64,000 nucleotides of DNA from Mucilaginibacter rubeus. GTDB lineage: Bacteria; Bacteroidota; Bacteroidia; Sphingobacteriales; Sphingobacteriaceae. This document shows, one piece after another, positions 1-8,837 of this stretch. The notes under the pieces are model-generated. The model saw nothing but the letters and a program-made list of their open reading frames with translations, did not search any database and had not been told where the DNA came from. The stretch is taken from NCBI RefSeq assembly GCF_014643835.1, contig NZ_BMKD01000001.1:248001-312000 (forward strand), in the 5' to 3' direction. Each line of letters starts with the position of its first letter. Positions within the stretch are counted from its first letter, which is position 1. The position numbers and the translations under genes were made by a program.

Positions 1-3000
1 GGTATTACTCACCATCCGGTTACCGGCACCTTGAACCTGCTTACCGAAAATCCCGATATCAATATAATCGTTCATGTTTACAGCCGGGATATCGTTGTTT
101 TTGGCATCCTTCCAAACTTTGCCAACATCAAGCTTAAAAGTAATTTTATATTCATTTTTATTACCTGTCGGTTTGCTGCTGGCTTCAACCACCCTGTTAT
201 CATATAGTGTGATCTTTTGCCAGGTATCGGTAAGGTAATACTGCAGCGAATCGGGCACATGCTTTTGAAGGCATTGATAAAGATTGTTGGCGCCGGCAAA
301 CGGGCCGTCTGTTTTAAAAGTATAGGCCTTTTTAAATTCGCGCAGTGCCACGTTCAGACTGTCTTCGCCAATCAGGTCGCGCAAACCATACAGTGCCACG
401 CTTGCTTTTCCACCCCATAAAAACCATTGATTGGCCTTGATCAAGGGATGCTCGTTTTCATTAAGGTGCCGCCTGATAAACAGGTAATACCATAACTGGT
501 CTAAAACGATATAACGCATGTTGTCCTTACCGTATTTATGTTCGGACATTACCAGTTGATCATAGTTTGAAAGGCCCTCGGGGATCACTAAACTTCCTAC
601 AGTGCTGTTTGGGGCTGTCTGGAAACGCCACCATTGTTGCGACAGCAGCCTTGTTGTATTGGCATAGCAATAATCAAAGCTATTGGGATCCCTGAAATCG
701 GCATTCCAGCCAAAGTATTCTGCGTAAGTGTCCAGCGTTGTCATGGAGGCATCCTGCGGACCGTAAACAGACGTTTCCACCAGTCGGATATCATTAAACG
801 GATAGGCACCATAAACCTTGCTGTAATAATTTAAACCATCTTTATAAGCCGCGATATACCTGTCGATATTGGTGCTGTGCTCAGGATTATAATAAACCTC
901 GATATTTACGTTGTGGTCCAGTTGAACAGCGGCTTTTTTTACGGCCAGTCTTTCTGATATAATACCCATTGGCATATACATACCGGGCTTATCCTGCACA
1001 TAATGGAAGTAGTTACGGCCATTCTGCTGCCAGTTTTTTACGAGCTGCCCCGGAGCAATAGCTGTTTGACCGGCGAGTGTGCCAACTGTAACATCAAGTT
1101 TCAAAAGATCGGCGGCCCTACCTGCTTTAAGTGTATTGATGCCTTCGGGGTTATTTTGCTGTATTTCCTCCTCCTTTTTTTCGGGCAAACCAGCTTTTTT
1201 GCGTTCATAAGGGCTGTTTAGCTCATCATCTTCATCATACCCAAGGCCAGGCAATCCACCGTTAAAAAATGTGCCGTTGTTAATGAGAGCTGCAGCATAC
1301 ATGCCATTGGTAAACCCTTTATGCACTATTTCTGAGTTGATCTCTAATGTTAATGAATCGCCCGGCATTAGCGGTTTTATGAACTTGTATAACCGGAAGT
1401 CAGCAGTATCTGTCTTCGGCCTGAACCAGTTGAAAAATCCGCGGGGATAAAGCAGCGGGGTAGTAAACGGAACCAATACGCCATTGGTTTTAAGCGAATA
1501 ATTGGTGAGCTCATCGCCGTCGAGCAGCATTTGTGATATGGCAACTTTGTTTTTATTGATGATGGTTACCAATGCGTGTGTGGCTACCTGTTGTTTATCC
1601 GGGTAAAGCTCTACCTGCATTTTTATGCTGGTTACTTTAGGCAGGGGAAGGTGCTCATATTTTTTGAGCGATTTTTCATACTGCACGGCCCTTGCGGTAT
1701 TTTCATACTTGATGAGATAGTTGTTTAAAAAGCTCACATTGTAGTAATTCCATGCGCCTACAGCCAAAAATGCTATGGCTACTATTACAGTGATCAAGGC
1801 TGTACTGCGATTGAAGCGCTGAGGTAGCAGGCGTAATCGTTCTTTAAAGGACGATGTTACGCCCCGGTAATAAAATAATCCCGAAACAACGATCAGCAAA
1901 CCAGCAAACAACATCCAGTACAGGTTGAACCAGCTAATGGGCGCTGCCATATGCCCTATGCCGGTCATATCAGATATTCCCGACGATGGCGTATAGGAAT
2001 ACAGCAATAGGTTATAATCAAAAGTGCCGGTTTTGCGCAAAAAGAAAACAATCACCCATAAAAACACGCCTATGCCATGGGCTGCAAATTTGTTATTGAT
2101 AACAACGTGTACAACATAGCAAAATACAACCATCTCCAGCAGTGCAGGCAGCAATATGTAGGCTATGTAGAGAAAGTACACTGATAGATTCAATGTGTGA
2201 TAACCTTTTAATAATTGAACGATAACCCCGGTTAGTATGGGTAGGAAGGATAAGCCGGTACTAATAAGTAATAAGGTGATGAGCTTCGATCCGTTCAGGA
2301 TCCAGTTTGGAGGCGGGAGAGAGTCATTAATAAAAGCATAGCGGGTTGCCCTGTCGCGGTGCAGGGTTTCGCCGGTATAAAACATCAGGATAAAGAAAAT
2401 GAAAAAGGGAAAGGCATCGTTGAAGATCGCCAACAACGTAACTGTACGCGGAAAATCCGGTACGCCATTCCTGTTGTCGCCAAGCCAGAATACAAAACCG
2501 AGGAATAAGCTGCCGGCGATTAATATGATCCAGAAGTAGTTATCGCGGATGATGTTAAGCAGCTCAACCTTTACCAGGTTGTATAAGGTATTCCTGTTGT
2601 ATTTGCCTGTAAAGATAACAACTGGTTTAATAGTTACCTGGGTTTTAGTTTTTGTGCCTGCCTCGTCAATAGCAGCCTTATCACGCCTGCCGCTAAAGAA
2701 ACGCTCAAAGCTAAACCTGAAATAAGTGAAAAGCACAATAACTATCCCAATACCGCCCCATAATACACGGTTGAGCATAAACGTACCGGTAACCGGGAAT
2801 AAGGTAGTATTTTGCTCAATGATGCTTGAAGAACTGGTTTGCATCCTGATACCGTTAAGCCCAAAAGGATCGCTGAGGTTTATTACCGTGGGGTTGTTAA
2901 TATGGTTAAGAAAAAACAACGCGATGAAGTAAAAAAGGAACAGCAGGATACCGCCAAAGTAAATAACCTTTACATTGCGGGTGATGGCTACAAGTCCAAA

Positions 3001-3498
3001 AAACAATGAAGAAGTGAACAAAACGTTAGGCAGCCCGATTGTGAAAAACGGGTGCAGATAGTAAATGAGGTTATTGGGGCCGTATTGTTTTGCATCCGTC
3101 CATCCCATAGCAGGGCCCAGCTTGGTGCCTATGAAGGCGCCAATGATAACCGCTGTTGAGATCAGGAGCATGAAAACGAACGAGCCCAGGTAACGGCCCC
3201 AGAAATAACCTGCTTTGGTGATAGGGTAGGTTAGGTAATAATCTTTTGTGTTGTATTCAATGTCGCGGTATAAGGCAGTGCCCATAATTGATGAACTCAC
3301 AAGCGTCATCATCATAGTGATGCCCGAACACCACAACGCAAGTACATAAGGCGCGTTGATGTGCTCTTTTTCGCCTAATGGTAACGAGCCTGTTGAAAAA
3401 GTGAACACTGTAAATATCAGTGCTGCCAAAAAATAAAGGTAAACGGCTGGCCTGCGGACCCGATTCCGGATCTCGAACAGAAATATTTTAAGGAACAT
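1..3498 (-). CDS. ABC-2 permease fused to M1-peptidase-like domain (C-terminus cut by window edge)
   Basis: The frame is open from an ATG at 3498 to the left edge, giving at least 1166 residues (start MFLKIFLFEIRNRVRRPA). The first two thirds are membrane protein: two blocks of about six hydrophobic segments separated by a soluble, charged linker, as in ABC-2 permeases. From about residue 620 the protein becomes soluble and resembles the M1 aminopeptidase fold. This is the architecture annotated in Bacteroidota as 'ABC transporter permease/M1 family aminopeptidase'. The position where M1 enzymes carry HExxH followed by QWW reads RLLSQQWW (residues 950-957, bases 628-651). Both zinc histidines and the catalytic glutamate are therefore gone, although a downstream glutamate (IPEG, residue 974) remains. 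It is the last visible gene of the operon, 22 bases after its ATPase. It is likely an inner-membrane exporter with a non-catalytic periplasmic domain. Confidence 0.88.
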   Translation of the reverse strand, partial: MFLKIFLFEIRNRVRRPAVYLYFLAALIFTVFTFSTGSLPLGEKEHINAPYVLALWCSGITMMMTLVSSSIMGTALYRDIEYNTKDYYLTYPITKAGYFWGRYLGSFVFMLLISTAVIIGAFIGTKLGPAMGWTDAKQYGPNNLIYYLHPFFTIGLPNVLFTSSLFFGLVAITRNVKVIYFGGILLFLFYFIALFFLNHINNPTVINLSDPFGLNGIRMQTSSSSIIEQNTTLFPVTGTFMLNRVLWGGIGIVIVLFTYFRFSFERFFSGRRDKAAIDEAGTKTKTQVTIKPVVIFTGKYNRNTLYNLVKVELLNIIRDNYFWIILIAGSLFLGFVFWLGDNRNGVPDFPRTVTLLAIFNDAFPFFIFFILMFYTGETLHRDRATRYAFINDSLPPPNWILNGSKLITLLLISTGLSFLPILTGVIVQLLKGYHTLNLSVYFLYIAYILLPALLEMVVFCYVVHVVINNKFAAHGIGVFLWVIVFFLRKTGTFDYNLLLYSYTPSSGISDMTGIGHMAAPISWFNLYWMLFAGLLIVVSGLFYYRGVTSSFKERLRLLPQRFNRSTALITVIVAIAFLAVGAWNYYNVSFLNNYLIKYENTARAVQYEKSLKKYEHLPLPKVTSIKMQVELYPDKQQVATHALVTIINKNKVAISQMLLDGDELTNYSLKTNGVLVPFTTPLLYPRGFFNWFRPKTDTADFRLYKFIKPLMPGDSLTLEINSEIVHKGFTNGMYAAALINNGTFFNGGLPGLGYDEDDELNSPYERKKAGLPEKKEEEIQQNNPEGINTLKAGRAADLLKLDVTVGTLAGQTAIAPGQLVKNWQQNGRNYFHYVQDKPGMYMPMGIISERLAVKKAAVQLDHNVNIEVYYNPEHSTNIDRYIAAYKDGLNYYSKVYGAYPFNDIRLVETSVYGPQDASMTTLDTYAEYFGWNADFRDPNSFDYCYANTTRLLSQQWWRFQTAPNSTVGSLVIPEGLSNYDQLVMSEHKYGKDNMRYIVLDQLWYYLFIRRHLNENEHPLIKANQWFLWGGKASVALYGLRDLIGEDSLNVALREFKKAYTFKTDGPFAGANNLYQCLQKHVPDSLQYYLTDTWQKITLYDNRVVEASSKPTGNKNEYKITFKLDVGKVWKDAKNNDIPAVNMNDYIDIGIFGKQVQGAGNRMVSNT

Positions 3499-3520
3499 AA
3501 ACTATTGGTTTATAGTAGTT

Positions 3521-4408
3521 TTAAATGGTATCTACATCTATACGTGTGGCGATGTTGCTGAAGTACACATCTTCCAGGTTTGGCGTGCTGCTGATAAAAC
3601 CGTTGCCGGGGTCGGCTTCGTTTATAATGCGGATGTGGAGTTTGCCGGTTTTAAGTTGCGTTGATATTACCTGGTAATCATCTTTGTAAAAGCCCAGTTC
3701 TGATTGGGTTATCACTTTGCTGTAAATTTTCCCATTCAACTCATTTACCGCGCTTTCCGGATCGCCCGCGTATAAAACCTCGCCCTGGCAAATAATAGCG
3801 AAATTGGCGCAAAGCGTACTTACATCCTCAACAATATGGGTCGACAGGATCACGATGGTATTTTCACCCAGACGACTCAGCAGGTTGTAAAAACGGTTTC
3901 GCTCAGCCGGGTCAAGGCCTGCTGTGGGTTCGTCAACAATAATCAGTTTGGGATTACCGATTAGTGCTTGTGCTATTCCAAAACGCTGTTTCATACCGCC
4001 GGAGTAGGTGCCAAGGTGCTTTTTCCGGTCTTTATAAAGGTTTACGCTTTCTAATAATTGCAGCACCAGGTCTTTGCGCTCGGCGTTGTTGCCAACTCCT
4101 TTTAGCTGGGCAATATGGTCGAGCATTCGTTCGGCCGATATTTTGGGATAAACACCAAACTCCTGTGGCAAGTAACCGAGTAGCTGTCTAACTTCGGTTT
4201 TGTTTTTCAGTACATCCAGTTCATCTAAAAAAATGCTGCCTTTATCGGCTTCCTGCAGAGTGGCTATAGTACGCATCAGTGATGACTTACCAGCGCCGTT
4301 TGGGCCAAGCAGGCCAAACATGCCGTTATTAAGGGTCAGCGAAACATCTTTTAAAGCATGTACGCCGTTGGCATAGGTTTTAGAGAGTGAGTTGATTACT
4401 AATTTCAT
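3521..4408 (-). CDS. ABC transporter ATP-binding protein
   Basis: A 295-residue cytoplasmic ATPase of the drug/peptide-export (CcmA-like) class. Walker A is GPNGAGKS (residues 35-42), the signature is YSGGMKQR (about 135-142), and Walker B is LIIVDEPTAGLDP (about 155-167), followed by the switch histidine in STH. The C-terminal 80 residues are the accessory domain common to this class. It ends 22 bases before the large permease/M1-like gene and is very probably its motor subunit. It is the fifth gene of the minus-strand operon. The substrate cannot be read from the sequence. Confidence 0.93.
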   Translation of the reverse strand: MKLVINSLSKTYANGVHALKDVSLTLNNGMFGLLGPNGAGKSSLMRTIATLQEADKGSIFLDELDVLKNKTEVRQLLGYLPQEFGVYPKISAERMLDHIAQLKGVGNNAERKDLVLQLLESVNLYKDRKKHLGTYSGGMKQRFGIAQALIGNPKLIIVDEPTAGLDPAERNRFYNLLSRLGENTIVILSTHIVEDVSTLCANFAIICQGEVLYAGDPESAVNELNGKIYSKVITQSELGFYKDDYQVISTQLKTGKLHIRIINEADPGNGFISSTPNLEDVYFSNIATRIDVDTI

Positions 4409-4425
4409 GATTTGCTAAGTTTTGG

Positions 4426-5163
4426 TCATTTATTATTACGGATCATCCTTGTATTTCCGTTCAGGACGAGTTTAGCGCTGTCGGCAAGTTTATAGGTTAT
4501 GTTGCTGAGGCTATCGTCCTTGATCCACAAGCGGCTTTTGTTCCGGATATCGAGGTTGGTTTTACTGAATTGGTTACCTGTTTCAATAGATAGATTTGAA
4601 GAGCTATTGTTGCTTTTACCGATAATGGCATTTAATACATTAAACTTGTTGTTTTTTAGCAGGACAGTGGAAGCATGGTCCTGGATAATGTTGAGCCCGT
4701 CCCCGCTGAAACCACTGATGGTAGTAGCGCGCCATTTGAAGTCTTGCGCGGCAGTGGTATCGACAATTTCAGTGTCGCCTGCCTTATATTTTGCATCGGC
4801 GTAAAACGCATTTAATTGCGGCATGGATATGTACAGAACGTTTGGGGCTTGTACATTATGAAAGTTATCTTTAAACACGGCACGAATAAAGAGCGAATCG
4901 TGCCGTTGTTCAATTTTCATGAACTCCATGGCGGCAGGGTCAGCAAGTATCTTGAATGGCCCTTGAACCAGCATAATATTGATAGCCGTCGATGAACCAA
5001 GCTCAATAACCTTGAAATTTCGGAAATTTAGGTTGTTAAAGCCATTATAAGGGTTTTTATACTCACCTTTAAAATATTCTGCTTTCAGCTGAAAGTCATA
5101 GATCCCAACCGAAACTAACAGTAATAATACCGCGGTAAGTAAGAATTTATTGCTTGTTTTCAT
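4426..5163 (-). CDS. Exported GIN-domain (DUF2807-like) protein
   Basis: A 245-residue protein with an N-terminal hydrophobic segment (residues about 7-25) acting as a signal peptide or anchor. The rest is a repetitive beta-rich region with the pattern of the GIN or 'head of auto-transporter adhesin' domain: FKVIELGSSTAINIMLVQG, then short strands with alternating polar and hydrophobic residues. Such domains are typical of Bacteroidota envelopes and have no known enzymatic role. Its start overlaps the end of the GntR gene by 17 bases, so the two are translationally linked. Lying inside an ABC-export operon, it may be a periplasmic partner of the transporter, but that is inference. Confidence 0.75.
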   Translation of the reverse strand: MKTSNKFLLTAVLLLLVSVGIYDFQLKAEYFKGEYKNPYNGFNNLNFRNFKVIELGSSTAINIMLVQGPFKILADPAAMEFMKIEQRHDSLFIRAVFKDNFHNVQAPNVLYISMPQLNAFYADAKYKAGDTEIVDTTAAQDFKWRATTISGFSGDGLNIIQDHASTVLLKNNKFNVLNAIIGKSNNSSSNLSIETGNQFSKTNLDIRNKSRLWIKDDSLSNITYKLADSAKLVLNGNTRMIRNNK

Positions 5164-5554
5164 CGTTGCTTGCCTGGTTTAATTCATTATTTTGTTGCGC
5201 CTGGAAATGTTGATATTGCAGGCTGATCTCATCTATCGATATACCTAACAGGTACATGTTTTTAAAAAGCTCGGGTAAGTTCTGACGCACAAAGTTTTCT
5301 TTGCGGTAAGCTTTTACTTTGTCAAAGCCATCCTCTGCCACAAATAAACCCAGGCCGCGTTTATTATAAATAATTTCGAGCCCCTGCAAAAATTCGTACG
5401 ATCGCATAACCGTATTTGGGTTCACTTCCAGCTCAACAGCCATATCGCGTACCGATGGAATCTTTTGCCCGCCGGGCCATTTGCCCATCAGGATCTGATC
5501 GCTCACAAAAGCCGCTATCTGGAGGTATATCGCTTCGTTATCTTTAAATTCCAT
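5147..5554 (-). CDS. GntR-family transcriptional regulator (YtrA type)
   Basis: A 135-residue regulator. Residues about 8-75 form the GntR winged helix-turn-helix (ILMGKWPGGQKIPSVRDMAV, then NPNTVMRSYEFL). The C-terminal part is only about 60 helical residues, the short dimerisation tail of the YtrA subfamily rather than a ligand-binding FCD or UTRA domain. YtrA regulators usually sit in, and repress, ABC-transporter operons. Here the gene is third in such an operon, 11 bases downstream of the permease gene. The inverted repeat at 7183-7206 in the operon promoter is the likely binding site. Confidence 0.9.
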   Translation of the reverse strand: MEFKDNEAIYLQIAAFVSDQILMGKWPGGQKIPSVRDMAVELEVNPNTVMRSYEFLQGLEIIYNKRGLGLFVAEDGFDKVKAYRKENFVRQNLPELFKNMYLLGISIDEISLQYQHFQAQQNNELNQASNDENKQ

Positions 5555-5565
5555 GATCGTCTTTT

Positions 5566-6336
5566 TTAAGCCTGTTTCTCCTTAAACCTAAAATATGCCG
5601 CTATCCAGATCAGCAGCGATATAATAGGAATCACAATAAAAGCCCAGGCAGATTGCTGCGCATTTAAACCAATGGAGTAAAAGTTCATACCATCCTGGAA
5701 ATTGAGAAATGAAAAAGGCGTTACCGGTTTGATTGGCCTGCCAACAATAAATCTTACGAACACTGTATTCACAAAGATTAGCAGTGCATAAAAAATAAAG
5801 AAACTGAAACCTGTTTTTATAAAGTGTAATTTTTCGAACCGGATTGCTCCATATATCGTCACGGCATGCAGCAAGGAAAACAATATCATCACCAGTACAA
5901 ATTTATCCTGAAATAGGGTGAGTATTTCAATTTGATGCGCCGGCCAGGGTTTGAGATTGATCAGGATAAATAATACCAGGTAAAAAACGCCTGTGTACAC
6001 CAAAAGGAATATAACATACGAATAAACCCAGCCGACCATAAACTTCTCGAGTTGTGATGCAGGCAGGGTTAACATTGGAACTGCTCGGCGCTTATCACCC
6101 AGATCAGTAAAAACAGTGCTTGTAAATAATGGCCCTGCGATAATCATGAGTACTCCAAACATGGCCATCTGAAAGCCGGCATCTACCGGACCCGGGATCA
6201 TATAAAACACAAACGAACCGCCAAGTAAAAATACCCCTGCCAAAACCGCTGCCGACATTAAATAGGCGCGGTAATGCTCTACAGTGTGCTTCATAAACAA
6301 CAGGCCAAAGCGCTTTAAACTGAAGTAATTATTCAT
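5566..6336 (-). CDS. ABC transporter membrane subunit (ABC-2 type)
   Basis: A 256-residue integral membrane protein with about six hydrophobic helices (residues roughly 20-45, 55-75, 105-130, 145-165, 170-195, 230-250). There are no enzymatic motifs. It begins within the last eight bases of the preceding ATPase gene, the usual coupling of an ABC-2 permease with its motor. The order ATPase, permease, YtrA-type regulator matches small Ytr-like exporters. The substrate is unknown. Confidence 0.82.
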   Translation of the reverse strand: MNNYFSLKRFGLLFMKHTVEHYRAYLMSAAVLAGVFLLGGSFVFYMIPGPVDAGFQMAMFGVLMIIAGPLFTSTVFTDLGDKRRAVPMLTLPASQLEKFMVGWVYSYVIFLLVYTGVFYLVLFILINLKPWPAHQIEILTLFQDKFVLVMILFSLLHAVTIYGAIRFEKLHFIKTGFSFFIFYALLIFVNTVFVRFIVGRPIKPVTPFSFLNFQDGMNFYSIGLNAQQSAWAFIVIPIISLLIWIAAYFRFKEKQA

Positions 6337-7177
6337 GATTTGTGCTTGGTTTTAGTGCGTTTAGTAATTTGCTGCTATTGGTTGTTGCTGCGTTAAATAA
6401 TAACTCAAGGTCCATTTTTCCGTACTTGCCGGTGGTGTTTTGTACAATAGCGTATTTGCCCATGAGGGTTTCTTCTTCGTACAGCGCATTCATCCCGGTA
6501 AGGTCTTTAAAAACACCGAAAAATAATTTCTCGGTAAGCTCATCTATCGAGTTCTCAATTACGATGCGGTGATCGTCCAAAATCAACACGGTATCAATAA
6601 GACTGTCCAAATCCCTCACCTGGTGGGTTGAAATAATAATGCAGCGCTCATCATTTAAAACAGATGCTATCAATTTTCTGAACTGAACCTTTGAAGGAAT
6701 ATCAAGCCCGTTGGTGGGTTCATCAAGTATCAGTACACTGGTATTGGTAGCCAGCCCGAAAGCGATGATCATCTTTTTTTGTTGTCCATATGACATTCTG
6801 GTCATTAACAGATCCGGATCAATATCCAATATTTTCAGATAACTGTAAAAGTCGGTAATGCTGAAGGCAGGGTAGAAGCTTGCTGTCCGGGCCAAAAACT
6901 GTCCCGGAGTTAACGCCGGCACGTAAACCTCTTCCGCAATAAAATAAAGGTTTTGTAAGGTTGATACCAATCGTTTTGAACTTTCTGTTCCGTTGATAAG
7001 ACATTTGCCCGATTGCGGAAAAGCCAGGCCGGCAATATTTTTCAGCAGGGTTGATTTCCCTGCTCCGTTTTTACCCAGTAGACCATAAATATGGCCGGCC
7101 TTTAGTGAAAGGTTTAGATTTTTAAACAACGGCTTCCTGCTGTTATAGCTAAAATTCAAATTACTTATTTGAATCAT
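6329..7177 (-). CDS. ABC transporter ATP-binding protein (YtrB-like)
   Basis: A 282-residue ATPase counted from ATG 7177. Walker A is GKNGAGKS (residues 35-42). The signature is the variant MSYGQQKK (about 128-135) instead of LSGGQ, as often seen in YtrB-like ATPases. Walker B is VLILDEPTNGLD (about 148-159). The open frame extends upstream to 7210, but that start would lie inside the -7 promoter element (7208-7215) and the operator, so the internal ATG preceding IQISNLNF is preferred. It is the first gene of the six-gene operon and pairs with the permease that overlaps its end. Confidence 0.92.
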   Translation of the reverse strand: MIQISNLNFSYNSRKPLFKNLNLSLKAGHIYGLLGKNGAGKSTLLKNIAGLAFPQSGKCLINGTESSKRLVSTLQNLYFIAEEVYVPALTPGQFLARTASFYPAFSITDFYSYLKILDIDPDLLMTRMSYGQQKKMIIAFGLATNTSVLILDEPTNGLDIPSKVQFRKLIASVLNDERCIIISTHQVRDLDSLIDTVLILDDHRIVIENSIDELTEKLFFGVFKDLTGMNALYEEETLMGKYAIVQNTTGKYGKMDLELLFNAATTNSSKLLNALKPSTNHE

Positions 7178-7182
7178 TTTAT

Positions 7183-7237
7183 AGTGTATTAGTGTGGTAG
7201 TACACTGCAAATGTAATTAAACATTTTTAAAATGCAA
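7183..7237 (-). promoter_or_regulatory. Promoter and overlapping inverted-repeat operator of the ABC/GntR operon
   Basis: Read on the minus strand there is a TTG (7235-7237), 19 bases, then TACATTTG (7208-7215), matching the Bacteroidetes promoter TTG/TAnnTTTG. Immediately downstream lies an inverted repeat with half-sites AGTGTA and TACACT (7183-7188 and 7201-7206, 12-base spacer), covering the expected transcription start and ending five bases before the start codon. The position suits repression by the GntR protein encoded in the operon. Confidence 0.62.
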
Positions 7238-7300
7238 GTGATATTTTGGTTAAGAAAGATCTTTCTGAAAACCAATCAATCCCTTAGCAGTTATTAAGAT

Positions 7301-7492
7301 ATGTCAAAGAAGAGAACCATGCCAAACGAGCCAGATGAAATGCCGGTAAACCCGGAGCGGCCGGAGATCAGGCAGCCTACGGACCCCGGAGAGCCGGAAA
7401 TGCCCGAAGAAGCGCCGGAAAATATCCCGAATGAAATCCCCGATACTGAGCCAAGCCAGCCTGAAGTGGACCCGGATGAGTTTGAAAAGTAA
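7301..7492 (+). CDS. Small Pro/Glu-rich protein of unknown function
   Basis: A 63-residue protein beginning MSKKRTMPNEPDEM and made almost wholly of Pro, Glu, Asp, Asn and Ile in short PE/PD-type units. It has no signal peptide, membrane segment or cysteine and is strongly acidic and probably disordered. Similar short proline- and glutamate-rich proteins are found in Sphingobacteriaceae, from memory and without a known role. The opposite strand is also open here (7294-7512), but its Gly/Ser-rich translation is what a Pro/Glu-coding strand gives in reverse. The gene stands alone between two divergent units. Confidence 0.6.
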   Translation: MSKKRTMPNEPDEMPVNPERPEIRQPTDPGEPEMPEEAPENIPNEIPDTEPSQPEVDPDEFEK

Positions 7493-7602
7493 GGGAATAA
7501 TTTACCGCTCATGAATCATTGCAACTAATTGCTTGCGATGGGTGGCCGTGCTTTTAATATTTTGGAACATGCATGATATAACCTAAACTATTAAATTGCA
7601 TC

Positions 7603-8382
7603 ATGAAAATAGCTACGTATAACGTAAATGGTGTAAATGGGCGCCTGCCTGTTTTACTCCGCTGGTTAAAGGAAACATCCCCTGACGTTGCCTGCTTGCA
7701 GGAACTTAAAGCTCCACAGGAAAACTTCCCGGAGCAGGCCATACTTGATGCAGGTTATAAAGCCATCTGGCATGGCCAAAAAAGCTGGAACGGCGTTGCG
7801 ATACTGGCAAAAGACAGGGAAATTACTGAGGTATGCCGGGCACTTCCCGGCGATCCTGAAGATGAGCATAGTCGTTATATTGAAGCACTTGTTGATGGTA
7901 TTACCATTGGCTGCCTGTACCTGCCTAACGGCAATCCTGCACCCGGACCCAAGTTCGATTATAAATTAGGTTGGTTTGAACGCCTTAAAATTCACGCAGC
8001 CGGTTTACTTGCTGCTGATAAACCGGTTATATTAACCGGCGATTATAACGTAATGCCTACCGAGCTCGATGTTTATAAACCCGAGCGCTGGGTAAATGAC
8101 GCGCTCTTTCGCCCTGAAACACGCGAAGCCTTTAAAACACTGGTAGAACAGGGCTGGACGGATGCTATCCGCAAAATTTATCCTACCGAAGTGATTTATA
8201 CCTTTTTCGATTATTTCCGCGATGCCTACGGCCGTAACGCCGGTTTACGGATCGATCATTTTTTACTGAGCCCTCACCTGGAAAAACGTCTGGTAGCTGC
8301 AGGTGTAAACCGGGATGTACGAGGCTGGGAAAAAACAAGCGATCACGCACCGGTTTGGATTGAACTGAAAGACGCTGAATGA
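7603..8382 (+). CDS. xth: Exodeoxyribonuclease III
   Basis: A 259-residue DNA-repair nuclease that cuts at abasic sites and removes 3' blocks. It spans a complete endonuclease/exonuclease/phosphatase domain: MKIATYNVNG at the N-terminus, the metal-binding glutamate in CLQELK (E34), GDYNVMP in the middle, RIDHFLLS, and the catalytic SDHAPVW near the C-terminus. Length fits the family (about 255-270). It is a single gene; the ATG at 7603 starts the conserved domain directly. Confidence 0.95.
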   Translation: MKIATYNVNGVNGRLPVLLRWLKETSPDVACLQELKAPQENFPEQAILDAGYKAIWHGQKSWNGVAILAKDREITEVCRALPGDPEDEHSRYIEALVDGITIGCLYLPNGNPAPGPKFDYKLGWFERLKIHAAGLLAADKPVILTGDYNVMPTELDVYKPERWVNDALFRPETREAFKTLVEQGWTDAIRKIYPTEVIYTFFDYFRDAYGRNAGLRIDHFLLSPHLEKRLVAAGVNRDVRGWEKTSDHAPVWIELKDAE

Positions 8383-8500
8383 GTTTAAGAATTGAAGACT
8401 TACGATTTTCTAAAACTTCGCAAATCTCGGTTCAATCTATGGTCTTAAAGGTGAAGTAATGTAACTTTTGGCTATTGGTTGTTTGAATCGAGTGAAAGGG

Positions 8501-8576
8501 CTTGTCACCCTGAGCCTGTCGAAGGGCCGCGCACAGAGGCCCACCCACTATGCTTCGACGAGTTACCCATGACAAG
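8501..8576. repeat. Imperfect inverted-repeat (REP/MITE-like) element
   Basis: Outer arms are CTTGTCA (8501-8507) and TGACAAG (8570-8576). Inside are TGTCGAAG (8517-8524) and CTTCGACG. The phrase CACCCTGAGCCTGTCGAAGG belongs to a widely scattered non-coding repeat type in Bacteroidota genomes (recall, not searched). Confidence 0.5.
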
Positions 8577-8811
8577 ATAAAAAATGTGGTTTTTCGCAGC
8601 AGATCAGCTTCGGGTGAAAACGAGCAGAACGATGGTGGGCGGTGCGGCTGCAGGGGCATAGCAAGTTTTTGCAGAAGCGGAGGCATTGCGTGCGAATCGG
8701 GGCAAAATAATTGCAGCCCGTGGTTCTGTTCGTTTTGCAGGGTGAAGGCCGCGCCAATGGCTATGGGGCCAGGTTGCGCGCAAAGAAGCCTTTCTGCTGC
8801 AAGCCTTTTTG

Positions 8812-8837
8812 GTTACTTTTGTGGCGACAAAAGTAAC
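8812..8837. repeat. Perfect hairpin repeat
   Basis: GTTACTTTTG (8812-8821) pairs exactly with CAAAAGTAAC (8828-8837). An inner T-A pair leaves a GGCG tetraloop. It is preceded by GC-rich sequence and is not placed as a terminator of any annotated gene, since the neighbouring minus-strand gene ends at 9037. It is probably a dispersed palindromic repeat. Confidence 0.5.

Noticed and set aside
7254-7267. 14-base palindrome AGAAAGATCTTTCT upstream of the ABC operon promoter
   Set aside because: AT-rich chance palindrome with no second copy; the better-placed inverted repeat at 7183-7206 explains regulation.
7294-7512. 72-codon minus-strand frame opposite the Pro/Glu-rich gene
   Set aside because: The Gly/Ser-rich product is the expected mirror of Pro/Glu codons; the plus-strand frame has the better start and fits its neighbours.
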